In this document: one piece after another, positions 40,886 through 48,974 of the stretch
Numbering within the stretch: the stretch's first letter is position 1
Layout: each line of letters begins with the position of its first letter
Assembly (NCBI GenBank): GCA_964449285.1
Contig: CAYUZX010000011.1
Location: forward strand, 1 to 64,000
DNA: 64,000 nucleotides
Direction: 5' to 3'
Source: QYOJ01 sp964449285
GTDB taxonomy: Bacteria; Bacteroidota; Bacteroidia; Bacteroidales; FEN-979
Made by a program: the position numbers and the translations under genes
The notes under the pieces: model-generated
What the model was told of the DNA's origin: nothing
Databases searched by the model: none
Seen by the model: the letters and a program-made list of their open reading frames with translations, nothing else

Positions 40886-43648
40886 TTATTGGCTGCCAAA
40901 ATTAAATCCGATTCGTGGCCGTTGCGGCTTTTCCTCCTGCATTTCAAATCCCTTCAGATCTTCCACTGTCAACGTCGACATCACCTTCTTTGTTCTCTTA
41001 CTTTTCAGGAGGTCGGCCATGCGGAGTTCATGATTCCTGAAAGCTTTCTCGACCAGTTTTCTGATGGAACGGGCGTTGCCAAAAAATTTATTCCGGGTTT
41101 GATACATGTTTGCGATGGACTTCCTGATATCCTTCTCAGCAGTTGGATCGGCATGTACGCCTTTGCCAGCGAACATCGAAAAGGCAATCTCACTGAGCTC
41201 CGTTTCCGAGAAGTCCTCGAACCGGAAAGTCATGTCGAACCGGGACTTCAACCCTGGATTTGACTCAATGAACCGCTGCATGTTTTCGGTGTATCCGGCA
41301 ACAATCACCCCGAACTCCCCCCGGTGGTCCTCCATCTCCTTGATCAGGGCAGCTATGGCCTGCTTGCCAAAATCATGGCCGCCTGCACTCGGTCCCCCTT
41401 CCGTGATGGCATATGCTTCATCAATAAAAAGGATACCTCCCATAGCCCGGTTTACCAACTCCTTGGTTTTCAGCGCTGTCTTCCCAACCCATTCGGCAAT
41501 AAGATCACTGCTGTCGGCATCAATCAAATGACCTCGCTCCAGAATTCCAAGCGCTTTATAAATTTTGCCAATGATACGAGCTACAGTGGTTTTTCCGGTG
41601 CCAGGATTGCCTAAAAAGATGGAGTGCATGGAGAATGCTTTTAAAATATCACGATCCATCTCTTTATAATAGTTCGTCAACCGGATCAATTCATGCACCT
41701 CCTGTTTGATGGATGAGAGTCCGGTCAACGCATTCAATTCTGCCAGAGCCTCCTCAAGCAAAGGTGTGTCTACATCCAGGTTAAGCGATGCATCATGCTT
41801 GTTTTCAGTCAAATCTTCGATATCCTGAGCTTCAATGACTCGCAGCATTTCCCTGGTCAGGTTAAGTAATTTATTTTTTCTTACCAACCTGATGCCGAGG
41901 TTCATCTTAGCTTCGTCAATCATCGAGTTGACAAAACGAGCATTCCCGAAGGTGCGGTCGCGTTTACGGTAAGCATCTGTGACCAGCTTTTTCAGCTTTT
42001 TCAATGCTTCATCCGAAAGTTCCACTCCTCTCTCCCTGGCGGCATAGTCTCCTATTGCCAACAGCTCATCGGGTGTATAATCCTCAAAATGATAGTAATT
42101 GGTTACTCGTGATTTCAACCCCGGGTTGGAGTGGATCATCGTCTCCATCTCCCTGGGGTAACCCGCCATCATGATGGCAATATCTCCGGGTCCGTCGCTC
42201 ATTTCGGTGATCAATGCTGAAATGGCTTCCGGACCGAAGTCGGTTGGAGCATCCTCTTTGTAGAGCATGTACGCCTCATCAATGAAGAGGATACCTCCCC
42301 GGGCTTTCTCGATCACCTGCTTGGTGTTTTGTCCGGTTTGCCGTACATACTGAGAGATCAGGTCACTGCTCTCCACAGAATGTACATGCCCTTTCGATAA
42401 TAGTCCCATGGACCGGTAGATCTTCCCCAGTAATTTTACCACTGTAGTTTTGCCCGTTCCGGGATTTCCGGTAAACACGCTGTGTAGTTTGATCTCTTCC
42501 TTCTCTTCAATTCCTTTTTGCTGCCTGTATTGAATAAATATCACATAGTCGATGTACTCCCTCACTTTCAGTTTGATCTCATGCAGTCCGATCAATTTAT
42601 CGAGATCAGCCAGGATTTCGTTCAGCGGCCGATTGTCGATCTCAACCTCGGTGGATTCTTCGTCCGAATCTGCATCTTCCTGCTGGTTTTCATTTGAGTC
42701 ATCACGGGTCTTTTCACTGATCGGGTTCGTTTTTGAGCGTTCATCTTTCGTCTCCTGGTTGGAAACGACAGGGTTCCCATAAAACTCTCCAACCTCTTTA
42801 TTTAACAATGCTTCGTATTGACTAATCCGTTCAATAAACTTCTCTCCAACCACAAAGGGAATGATTGCCACTACTGTATCCATGAATACAACCTCAATGC
42901 GGTAATTATCTTTATACCATGAACCCGCTTCTGGAGATCCCCAACCACCGGTAATAGGAAATAACTCACCAGGACCCAGGTTTGGGGTAATCATCCCCAG
43001 GTGATCCACCTTGCCAGTCAACACCCCGGTGTCGTCATAATAATTGAAGAAGACTTCACACATCCACTCCTCCTCCAGATGGTTGATGATGTTGAATTCG
43101 GTCATGATGTACCTGGTATCCTCTTTGCTGAATTGTTTGTAGTACTTCCTTTCATCACTATCCAGGTCGCCTTTCGGCGCTTCGTAAGTTTTCAGGGAAG
43201 AGACCTGAAAATATGGATTCTGATCAAGGGTTACCTCACCGGCATCTTCGATAAAGAAATTTGTGGTCCCAACGAGCTTCTTGTCGATATAGACTTCCCA
43301 CATATACGATCCCTGCTTCCAATAGTGTCCGTAATCCTCTGATCCCCACCCGAAATCCAACAGAACAACATTCTGATCCCGGGTTATCGTATGATCCTGT
43401 GAAACAGCACAATACTCCTTCCCCTTTTTTTCTCCGTTCATGCCATACGACTTGAAAGTAATCTTTGTTTGCCAATCCTCCTCGTCAAATAGTTTGTTGT
43501 AAAATTCAAGAGCGACATTTAAATAATTTATCTCTTTTGCATCAAAAAGTCTTCTAAGCCTCCGGGTGTTGTTCATCATCCTGGAAGGGTTGTATGTAGT
43601 CAGGCTTTTGAATTTGTAATTTTTTTGTGCGTTTCTTCCATCCACCAT
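40886..43648 (-). CDS. Tandem AAA+ ATPase (CbbX/SpoVK-like) with N-terminal beta domains
   Basis: 920 residues. About 290 N-terminal residues contain two similar beta-rich units (VVLLDFGWGSEDYGHYWKQG and LFPITGGWGSPEAGSWYKDN mark the repeat). Next come an acidic linker and two complete CbbX-type AAA+ modules. First: Walker A GNPGTGKTT near 396, Walker B GGILFIDEAY near 453. Second: Walker A near 681, Walker B near 735. Both keep the YPREME/YTENMQ and NPGLKSR segments. CbbX relatives remodel protein complexes; EccA of type VII secretion is another relative. The N-terminal repeats probably choose the client, which is unknown. Confidence 0.85.
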   Translation of the reverse strand: MVDGRNAQKNYKFKSLTTYNPSRMMNNTRRLRRLFDAKEINYLNVALEFYNKLFDEEDWQTKITFKSYGMNGEKKGKEYCAVSQDHTITRDQNVVLLDFGWGSEDYGHYWKQGSYMWEVYIDKKLVGTTNFFIEDAGEVTLDQNPYFQVSSLKTYEAPKGDLDSDERKYYKQFSKEDTRYIMTEFNIINHLEEEWMCEVFFNYYDDTGVLTGKVDHLGMITPNLGPGELFPITGGWGSPEAGSWYKDNYRIEVVFMDTVVAIIPFVVGEKFIERISQYEALLNKEVGEFYGNPVVSNQETKDERSKTNPISEKTRDDSNENQQEDADSDEESTEVEIDNRPLNEILADLDKLIGLHEIKLKVREYIDYVIFIQYRQQKGIEEKEEIKLHSVFTGNPGTGKTTVVKLLGKIYRSMGLLSKGHVHSVESSDLISQYVRQTGQNTKQVIEKARGGILFIDEAYMLYKEDAPTDFGPEAISALITEMSDGPGDIAIMMAGYPREMETMIHSNPGLKSRVTNYYHFEDYTPDELLAIGDYAARERGVELSDEALKKLKKLVTDAYRKRDRTFGNARFVNSMIDEAKMNLGIRLVRKNKLLNLTREMLRVIEAQDIEDLTENKHDASLNLDVDTPLLEEALAELNALTGLSSIKQEVHELIRLTNYYKEMDRDILKAFSMHSIFLGNPGTGKTTVARIIGKIYKALGILERGHLIDADSSDLIAEWVGKTALKTKELVNRAMGGILFIDEAYAITEGGPSAGGHDFGKQAIAALIKEMEDHRGEFGVIVAGYTENMQRFIESNPGLKSRFDMTFRFEDFSETELSEIAFSMFAGKGVHADPTAEKDIRKSIANMYQTRNKFFGNARSIRKLVEKAFRNHELRMADLLKSKRTKKVMSTLTVEDLKGFEMQEEKPQRPRIGFNFGSQ

Positions 43649-43764
43649 ATTGAAAAGCTAACTGGTTATTGATCAATCATCTATTGGTTAATAATAAATT
43701 AGGGCAAAATAAGAAAAAAATTGGTACAACTATTCAACTTTTATATTTTTAATAACTTGACAAT

Positions 43765-44252
43765 TTGTTATCTATTTTAAATGAAACCATTGTGACTCCT
43801 CCAACATTAAATGTCAGACAAACCACCAATGAAAACCCGGAGATATTGGGGAAGGTTTATCAAGGCGATACCATTTTCCCAACCAGGGATTATTTCTATT
43901 GGATGGAATTCGACTACAATGGAGGTAAAGAGTATGTGAATGTTAAATTTTAAGGTCGGTACAGATTCCGGACCTGAATAAAGTGTCAAATATCCAACTT
44001 GGGGAAGTGCAATCATTATTACGGGGTTATTTGAACGCACATGTAGATTGGAGAACATGGAAATTCTGGATCGTTGCACTTGCTTTAGGGGTCCTCTGGT
44101 CAGTCCCTGCATCCAGTGTATCTCGCGCCCCGGTAAACAATGAACTGAGTAGTTCGGAACGAGTAGAATTGTTTCAGGTAAATCAAGAAAGGGAGAAGAA
44201 AGAGCAGCAGAAAAGGGAAATCAACAGACTGAAAGATGAGTTGGGAATGTAA
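43765..44252 (+). pseudogene. SH3b - transmembrane - coiled-coil protein split by a one-base frameshift
   Basis: Two frames join into one protein. Bases 43765-43953 encode an SH3b domain (LNVRQTTNENPEILGKVYQG ... YVNVKF, stop). In the T run at 43948-43951, adding one T changes KF-stop to KFLRSVQIPDLNKV, which is how SH3b domains normally end, and the frame continues through 44252. The second part has a transmembrane helix (FWIVALALGVLWSVPASS) and a charged coiled coil (NQEREKKEQQKREINRLKDE). The upstream start is unclear (TTG 43765). Either a real mutation or a homopolymer sequencing error. Confidence 0.6.
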
Positions 44253-44402
44253 GATGAATCTGACAGGCACAATTTTCCCATTTCGATGACACCTCCATGT
44301 TTCTGGCTCTTGGAACCATCAAGGGGCTTTAATAACGCATTTAATAGGTGTTTGGATTTTATTCTCACCGATGAAAATATGAAAATATGACAAATTATTT
44401 CA

Positions 44403-44410
44403 TATCTTTA
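44403..44410 (+). promoter_or_regulatory. -7 box four bases before an ATG
   Basis: TATCTTTA at 44403-44410, then TCCT and ATG 44415. Suggests a leaderless transcript for the FISUMP gene. Confidence 0.45.
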
Positions 44411-44414
44411 TCCT

Positions 44415-45029
44415 ATGAATCTTGAAAAAATACTTATCGGAAACCAGATTTGGAGCCCCAGGAATCTGGATTCAAGCAGTTTTCGGAACGGAGATCCTAT
44501 CCCAGAAGCTACCTCAAGCCAGGCATGGAAGAAAGCAGCAAATGCTGGCACGCCTGCATGGTGCTACTATGAAAACGAGGAGGTGAATGGAGACATCTAC
44601 GGAAAACTCTATAACTGGTTTGCCGTAACAGATCCAAGGGGGCTGGCTCCCAGAGGGTGGCGTGTTCCAAGTAATGATGACTGGGCTGTTCTGGCAGAAT
44701 ATTTAGGCTATGAAGATAAAGCCGGAGTCAAAATAAAAGCCACTTCGGGTTGGTATAAGGATGGTAACGGAACCAACGAAAGTGGGTTTTCGGGTCTACC
44801 CGGAGGAAGCCGTGACGATGATGGCACGTTTAAAAGCGTGGGACATTTTGCGATTTGGTGGTGTTCTGATGAATACGATTCCAACCTGGCAAGATACCGT
44901 TCCCTGTTTTACTTTACCGACAATCTCCAGTTTCTTTACAATTACTATCACAAAGGAGATGGCTTGTCAGTTCGCTGTGTGAAAAATGAGGCGACGAGTG
45001 GTTGGGGAGAGAAAATAGTCAGGCCCTAA
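44415..45029 (+). CDS. FISUMP (Fib_succ_major) domain protein without signal peptide
   Basis: 204 residues, a single Fib_succ_major domain: ILIGNQIWSPRNLDSSSF, GKLYNWFAVTDPRGLAPRGW, VPSNDDWAVLAEYLGY, NESGFSGLPGGSRDDDG, WWCSDEY and LSVRCVKN in the standard order. Normal members are secreted or lipoproteins; this one starts directly with the domain and would stay in the cytoplasm unless exported otherwise. A broken relative lies at 46650-47304. Confidence 0.85.
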   Translation: MNLEKILIGNQIWSPRNLDSSSFRNGDPIPEATSSQAWKKAANAGTPAWCYYENEEVNGDIYGKLYNWFAVTDPRGLAPRGWRVPSNDDWAVLAEYLGYEDKAGVKIKATSGWYKDGNGTNESGFSGLPGGSRDDDGTFKSVGHFAIWWCSDEYDSNLARYRSLFYFTDNLQFLYNYYHKGDGLSVRCVKNEATSGWGEKIVRP

Positions 45030-45070
45030 GAGGCCTTAAACCTTAGGGTGGTAGATTAATATCCCAAGTA

Positions 45071-45438
45071 TTACTGTTTATCAAGATTTAACAAGGCCAG
45101 GGACTTTTCGTAAAATAATGAGACCAGCGTGATGCCATCAGCCATATATGTAGTCTCATCATAAGTCTTTCCAAACGCTTCACGCAGTTACCAGATTTGC
45201 GGCAGCCAGCTCAACCGGAAGGTTAGTTGCCTTGAATGATGGAGAATAATGTGCCGGAAGCAGGTTAAACAACCGTTTATAGTTTTGTATAATCACAGGG
45301 ATGAAATCCTTTATATCAGCCTGGTTCCCAATTGTGTCTCCCAGAAATTCCCCCTAAAGCAAGGTTCTGTATCCAACGATAAAGGTCACTGGTAAATAGT
45401 ATTAGATTCAACATGAAGGTGAGTTTGTATAAAAGATG
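45071..45438 (-). pseudogene. Decayed protein gene, two frameshifts, family not recognised
   Basis: Reading the minus strand, three segments in different frames join into one sensible protein: YKLTFMLNLILFTSDLYRW and IQNLALG, then EFLGDTIGNQADIKDFIPVI with NYKRLFNLLPAHYSPSFKAT and NLPVELAAANLVTA, then REAFGKTYDETTYMADGITL and VSLFYEKSLALLNLDKQ with stop TAA (45071-45073). The frame breaks are near 45360 and 45197. Composition is that of a real helical protein. No start or family could be assigned. Confidence 0.45.
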
Positions 45439-45492
45439 CTATCAAATTATCTAAAGAGCATAAAATCAATAGTATAAAAAACATCGTGTGGA

Positions 45493-45549
45493 TCGTCTGG
45501 ATGATCCCGGTGCTGAGCGGGATGATCCTGGTGGCGGGGTTCTAGGCAT
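45493..45549 (+). repeat. 57-bp direct repeat, left copy
   Basis: Matches 46715-46771 without gaps (offset 1222), with only a few substitutions. It contains a hairpin, GGATGATCCCG - 8 bases - CGGGATGATCC (one mismatch), and ends CTAGGCAT. One frame reads WMIPVLSGMILVAGF-stop. Confidence 0.8.
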
Positions 45550-45662
45550 ATACATAATTTCAATTTACGGACGAATTCAGGACGATACATAAATAGATAT
45601 TTTTTTATGACGAATTCGAGATGATTTATTACCCCCCCGTTGGATAACTTCATATTCCAGAC

Positions 45663-46625
45663 CTATAAGAATGCGGATACCCGAACAGATACATTTTGTT
45701 TCAGGTTGTTGTAGAAAAAATTATAGTCGTACTTATGATATATCCCACGAGGAAAACTCCCCCCGCTATAGAGGTCAATAGTTGGAATTGGTGCCACTAA
45801 AGCGCCTTTCTCGTTGATCCATGCACTGGTGAATTGCGGAACAATGGAATCGATCTCTCCAGCGTCGTTAAAAAACAGGGCACCGAGGTTCAACTCTTTG
45901 GGGGCAATTTCGGAGGAGGTTGTCCAGTTTAGCGGATTTACACATTGTGCACCAGGCAACAGCACAGGCGATCCTGTAGCATTTTCCGATTGTGTGTTGT
46001 AAGTGATAATCACGCCAACATCATCCGTACGTTGTGCCAGTTTCATCCATGGGTGGTTGGCAAGATCGTCTGATGTAACAGAGTAGCCAATGAGATAAGC
46101 AGCAACAAGGCGTTCTTGAAGCTCAGGTTGGTCAAACATCTTTTTCATCATGTCGATCAAAATCATGGAACCCTGACTGTGGCCTGCCAGTATAAATGGA
46201 CGCCCGTCGTTCAGGTGATCCAGATAATAAACAAAGGCCGCTACTGCATCATTGTAGCCAATAGCAAAATATTTATCCAGCGTATCTTGTGGCATGGCAA
46301 GAACATCCAATGCCATTTGCCTGTAGAATGGAGCAAAGAAATTGCACGTTTCAGTATAAACACCTCCTTGCTCAAATGCAACGATCTTAGCTTTTTCACG
46401 AAGGGGATCATCAGTGATATCCATCGTCATCTCTCCAATCCCTCCCAAAATTGTTGGATAGATATAAAAAACATCCACAGGCTTATCAATGGATTCAGGG
46501 ATTGAAATCCAATTACAGGCATTTTTATAATCGGGGATTTGTTCATTGTTTTGCTCGATAAAGCATCCAGTCATCATTAAGGAGATAATGAATAGGATGA
46601 TAAAAGAGAAGGAAGTTGATTTCAT
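45663..46625 (-). CDS. DUF3089 lipoprotein (alpha/beta-hydrolase fold)
   Basis: 320 residues. Lipoprotein signal MKSTSFSFIILFIISLMMTGC. DUF3089 features: VDVFYIYPTILGG, FFAPFYRQMALDVL and the nucleophile elbow FILAGHSQGSMILIDMMKK with Ser in GHSQG. The C-terminus has the late His-containing strand region (FPRGIYHKYDYNFFYNNLKQN). Likely an exported esterase or lipase; substrate unknown. The gene sits between the two direct repeats at 45493 and 46715, so it may have arrived or been duplicated with them. Confidence 0.85.
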   Translation of the reverse strand: MKSTSFSFIILFIISLMMTGCFIEQNNEQIPDYKNACNWISIPESIDKPVDVFYIYPTILGGIGEMTMDITDDPLREKAKIVAFEQGGVYTETCNFFAPFYRQMALDVLAMPQDTLDKYFAIGYNDAVAAFVYYLDHLNDGRPFILAGHSQGSMILIDMMKKMFDQPELQERLVAAYLIGYSVTSDDLANHPWMKLAQRTDDVGVIITYNTQSENATGSPVLLPGAQCVNPLNWTTSSEIAPKELNLGALFFNDAGEIDSIVPQFTSAWINEKGALVAPIPTIDLYSGGSFPRGIYHKYDYNFFYNNLKQNVSVRVSAFL

Positions 46626-46649
46626 GTAGTAAAAGTAATAAAATGCAAA

Positions 46650-47304
46650 ATGGCGAACAAGTTTTCACTAATTAGCTCTGCCGAACGACGCTTTGCTCCG
46701 GTTAGCTATTTTCATCATCTGGTTGATCCCGATGCTGAGCGGGATGATCCTGGGGGCGGGGTTCTAGGCATTTTTATAATTTTGTTATCTGGCCGGATCA
46801 CATGGAAACAATATTACTGTACTTTTCTTCTGATAAGTATATCATCGGTATTATCGCAAACATTTGAAAGGGGGATCGTCAGCGATATTGACGGAAATGT
46901 TTACCCTACGGTTGTTATTGGCAAATAAGAGTGGATCGCGGAGTACCTGAAAACTACCTCTTATTACGACGGAACAAAAATTCCCTACGTTACCGGCAGC
47001 ATTGCCTGGAAAGGATTGATCACAGGAGCTTACTGCTGGTACAACAATGATGAATGTGGTGCGACAACCTACAGAGCGTTGTAGTCATGGTCGCTTTTTC
47101 GTTGGAGGCAAGAGTGGATTCTGGTGGAGCAGCACCGAAGCCGGCATGTCCGAAGCGTGGCACAGGAACATGATCTCCTCATCGAAAAAGTTAACAGGAA
47201 ACCTTAACAGGGAGGACAGATTAACGAGCATGAAGATCGATGCCGTATTTAGATGTAGTCAGAGTTTACACAAAATTCCTCATACTCTATTGACCTATTT
47301 CTAA
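46650..47304 (+). pseudogene. FISUMP-domain gene, broken by stops and an internal deletion
   Basis: From about 46878 the frame reads VSDIDGNVYPTVVIGK, then TAA (46926-46928) where the family has Gln (CAA), and continues EWIAEYLKTTSYYDGTKIPY ... LITGAYCWYNNDE ... TTYRAL, then TAG where family members have the Tyr of ALYNW. After a shift the C-terminal part follows (KSGFWWSSTEAG ... AWHRNM ... FRCSQ). About 60 residues of the middle are missing. In front, YYCTFLLISISSVLSQ is a remnant signal peptide. Clear pseudogene. Confidence 0.75.
46715..46771 (+). repeat. 57-bp direct repeat, right copy
   Basis: Right partner of 45493-45549; one frame reads WLIPMLSGMILGAGF-stop. It lies inside the 5' region of the FISUMP pseudogene. 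Confidence 0.8.
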
Positions 47305-47407
47305 GCTTAAAAAATCATACTGTAAAAGTCGCAACTGTCATATTTTTTTTTACTTTCACAATCCAAACTGGTTGATCTTGAATCATATTGTTAGAACCAC
47401 CGCCGTT

Positions 47408-48934
47408 ATGAAATCATTTTCAGTTGCCCTCCTCCTCTTTTTGTTTTCCGTTATCATGGCATACGGACAAGAACTCAAGCTAACCGGATTTCACAACTAT
47501 ACGAATTGGGTCGACAAGCACAAAGACAATACAGTAAATGCCAAAGAGCTGGAAAACCTGGATGCGTTTGTGCCGAATGAACAGGGGAATTTCTCTTTCC
47601 TTGTGTTTCTTCCCTCCTCTACAAGCTTCTTCACTGCAAAAGAGAACAGAGTCACCAGCCAGAATTTCGTCATTACAGCAAAAGACAACGACTCGGGCGA
47701 GGAATGGAACGTATACGAAGCGGCCATAAACCCCAGGGAGATCAAATGGTTCGAGTTGATTCCCATCAGGGGAAACATCACCCTCACGTGCCGGTTCTCA
47801 GAGCTGGATTCGATCCGCACCCTCAGCTATTCTTACCTCTCTGCCAGCAAGGAGGAAGACCAGCAGATGAATCATCCCTTGAGCCGGGAAGAGATTCAGC
47901 GCTTTTCGAAACTGAATGAAGAGAAAAAGACAGATATCCGGGAAGCCAAATCCGTTCGGGTCATGGTTGCCCAGAATTGGGACTGTTTCAGATATTTCTA
48001 TCTCCCGGTCGCTAAGACCGCAAAACGGCTTCTGGCATTTACAGGATTGGATACAACGGAAACCGATCATCCTTCCGGTGATCTTCAGATCATTATCAAT
48101 ATAACCGGAAATTCCAAAGTAGGAACGGTTAAAAGGCAAGCTCCTCATTCCAAATCGATTTCGTCTGTAGAGGTACGTACAGAAATTGGGATTGACGGCA
48201 CCATTCTTTTTAAGCCAGCGACCAAAACCTATTTTGCAAACGATTTTGCATGGCATAAGAAGATATATCCTCTTGAATTTGTCGTGGGCCCGGGGGGTGG
48301 GACATGGGTGCAGAATTCTAATCAACTTACCATCGGGTATCGGAACATGTTTTATCAGGATTCTTTTCTCGGCGTATTTGGACCTATGCTGATCGAGGCT
48401 TTTAATCTTGACCCGGTGAACTTTTACCTTTATGCTGCGGAGGATAAAAACAGTGCGATGAGCTATAACGCGATCAAATTGCTTGGAGAGCTTCACGACA
48501 CCACGGCTTTCCTTCCATTGGTTCACATCTATCAGACGGATTCGATCTGGAACCGGAGAGCGGCCATCTCAGCCCTGGGCGAATTACAGGATTCACGCAC
48601 CTTTCAAACCTTGGTCGAAGCTCTTGATGACTCAGACGGTGGGATCCGGTACCGGGCAGCAGAGGGATTAGGAAAACTGGGAGACCAACGTGCCGTGAAA
48701 CCCTTGATAATGGCAATCGATAAAGCCAGCCCGAATACCCTCCATCGTATCATCAAGGCACTTGGTGAATTGGGCGACCCGGCGGCTGTTGAACCTATTA
48801 TTCCTCTCTTAAAAAAAAGCAGGTTTAAGAAAGATGCCCGGGAAGCATTGGTTCAATTGACAGGTGAAGATAAAGGAGAAAAATACAAGGATTGGAAAAC
48901 CTGGTGGGAGGAGCAGACATTATTTTTGCTATAA
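47408..48934 (+). CDS. Secreted HEAT-repeat protein
   Basis: 508 residues from ATG 47408, giving signal MKSFSVALLLFLFSVIM, cleaved near AYGQ. The middle is a beta-rich domain I do not recognise. From about residue 360, four to five HEAT repeats follow (SYNAIKLLGELHDTTAFLPL, NRRAAISALGELQDSRTFQT, YRAAEGLGKLGDQRAVKPLI, ALGELGDPAAVEPIIPLL). The end (YKDWKTWWEEQ) is a common cap on such proteins. Probably a periplasmic or surface protein-binding scaffold. Confidence 0.8.
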   Translation: MKSFSVALLLFLFSVIMAYGQELKLTGFHNYTNWVDKHKDNTVNAKELENLDAFVPNEQGNFSFLVFLPSSTSFFTAKENRVTSQNFVITAKDNDSGEEWNVYEAAINPREIKWFELIPIRGNITLTCRFSELDSIRTLSYSYLSASKEEDQQMNHPLSREEIQRFSKLNEEKKTDIREAKSVRVMVAQNWDCFRYFYLPVAKTAKRLLAFTGLDTTETDHPSGDLQIIINITGNSKVGTVKRQAPHSKSISSVEVRTEIGIDGTILFKPATKTYFANDFAWHKKIYPLEFVVGPGGGTWVQNSNQLTIGYRNMFYQDSFLGVFGPMLIEAFNLDPVNFYLYAAEDKNSAMSYNAIKLLGELHDTTAFLPLVHIYQTDSIWNRRAAISALGELQDSRTFQTLVEALDDSDGGIRYRAAEGLGKLGDQRAVKPLIMAIDKASPNTLHRIIKALGELGDPAAVEPIIPLLKKSRFKKDAREALVQLTGEDKGEKYKDWKTWWEEQTLFLL

Positions 48935-48974
48935 TGTTAGGAATCTTGATCTGGTATCAAACAAAATTCAATAG

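Noticed and set aside
44415..47304. Diversity-generating retroelement around the FISUMP genes
   Set aside because: No reverse transcriptase gene and no template/variable repeat pair with adenine-specific changes is visible in the window.
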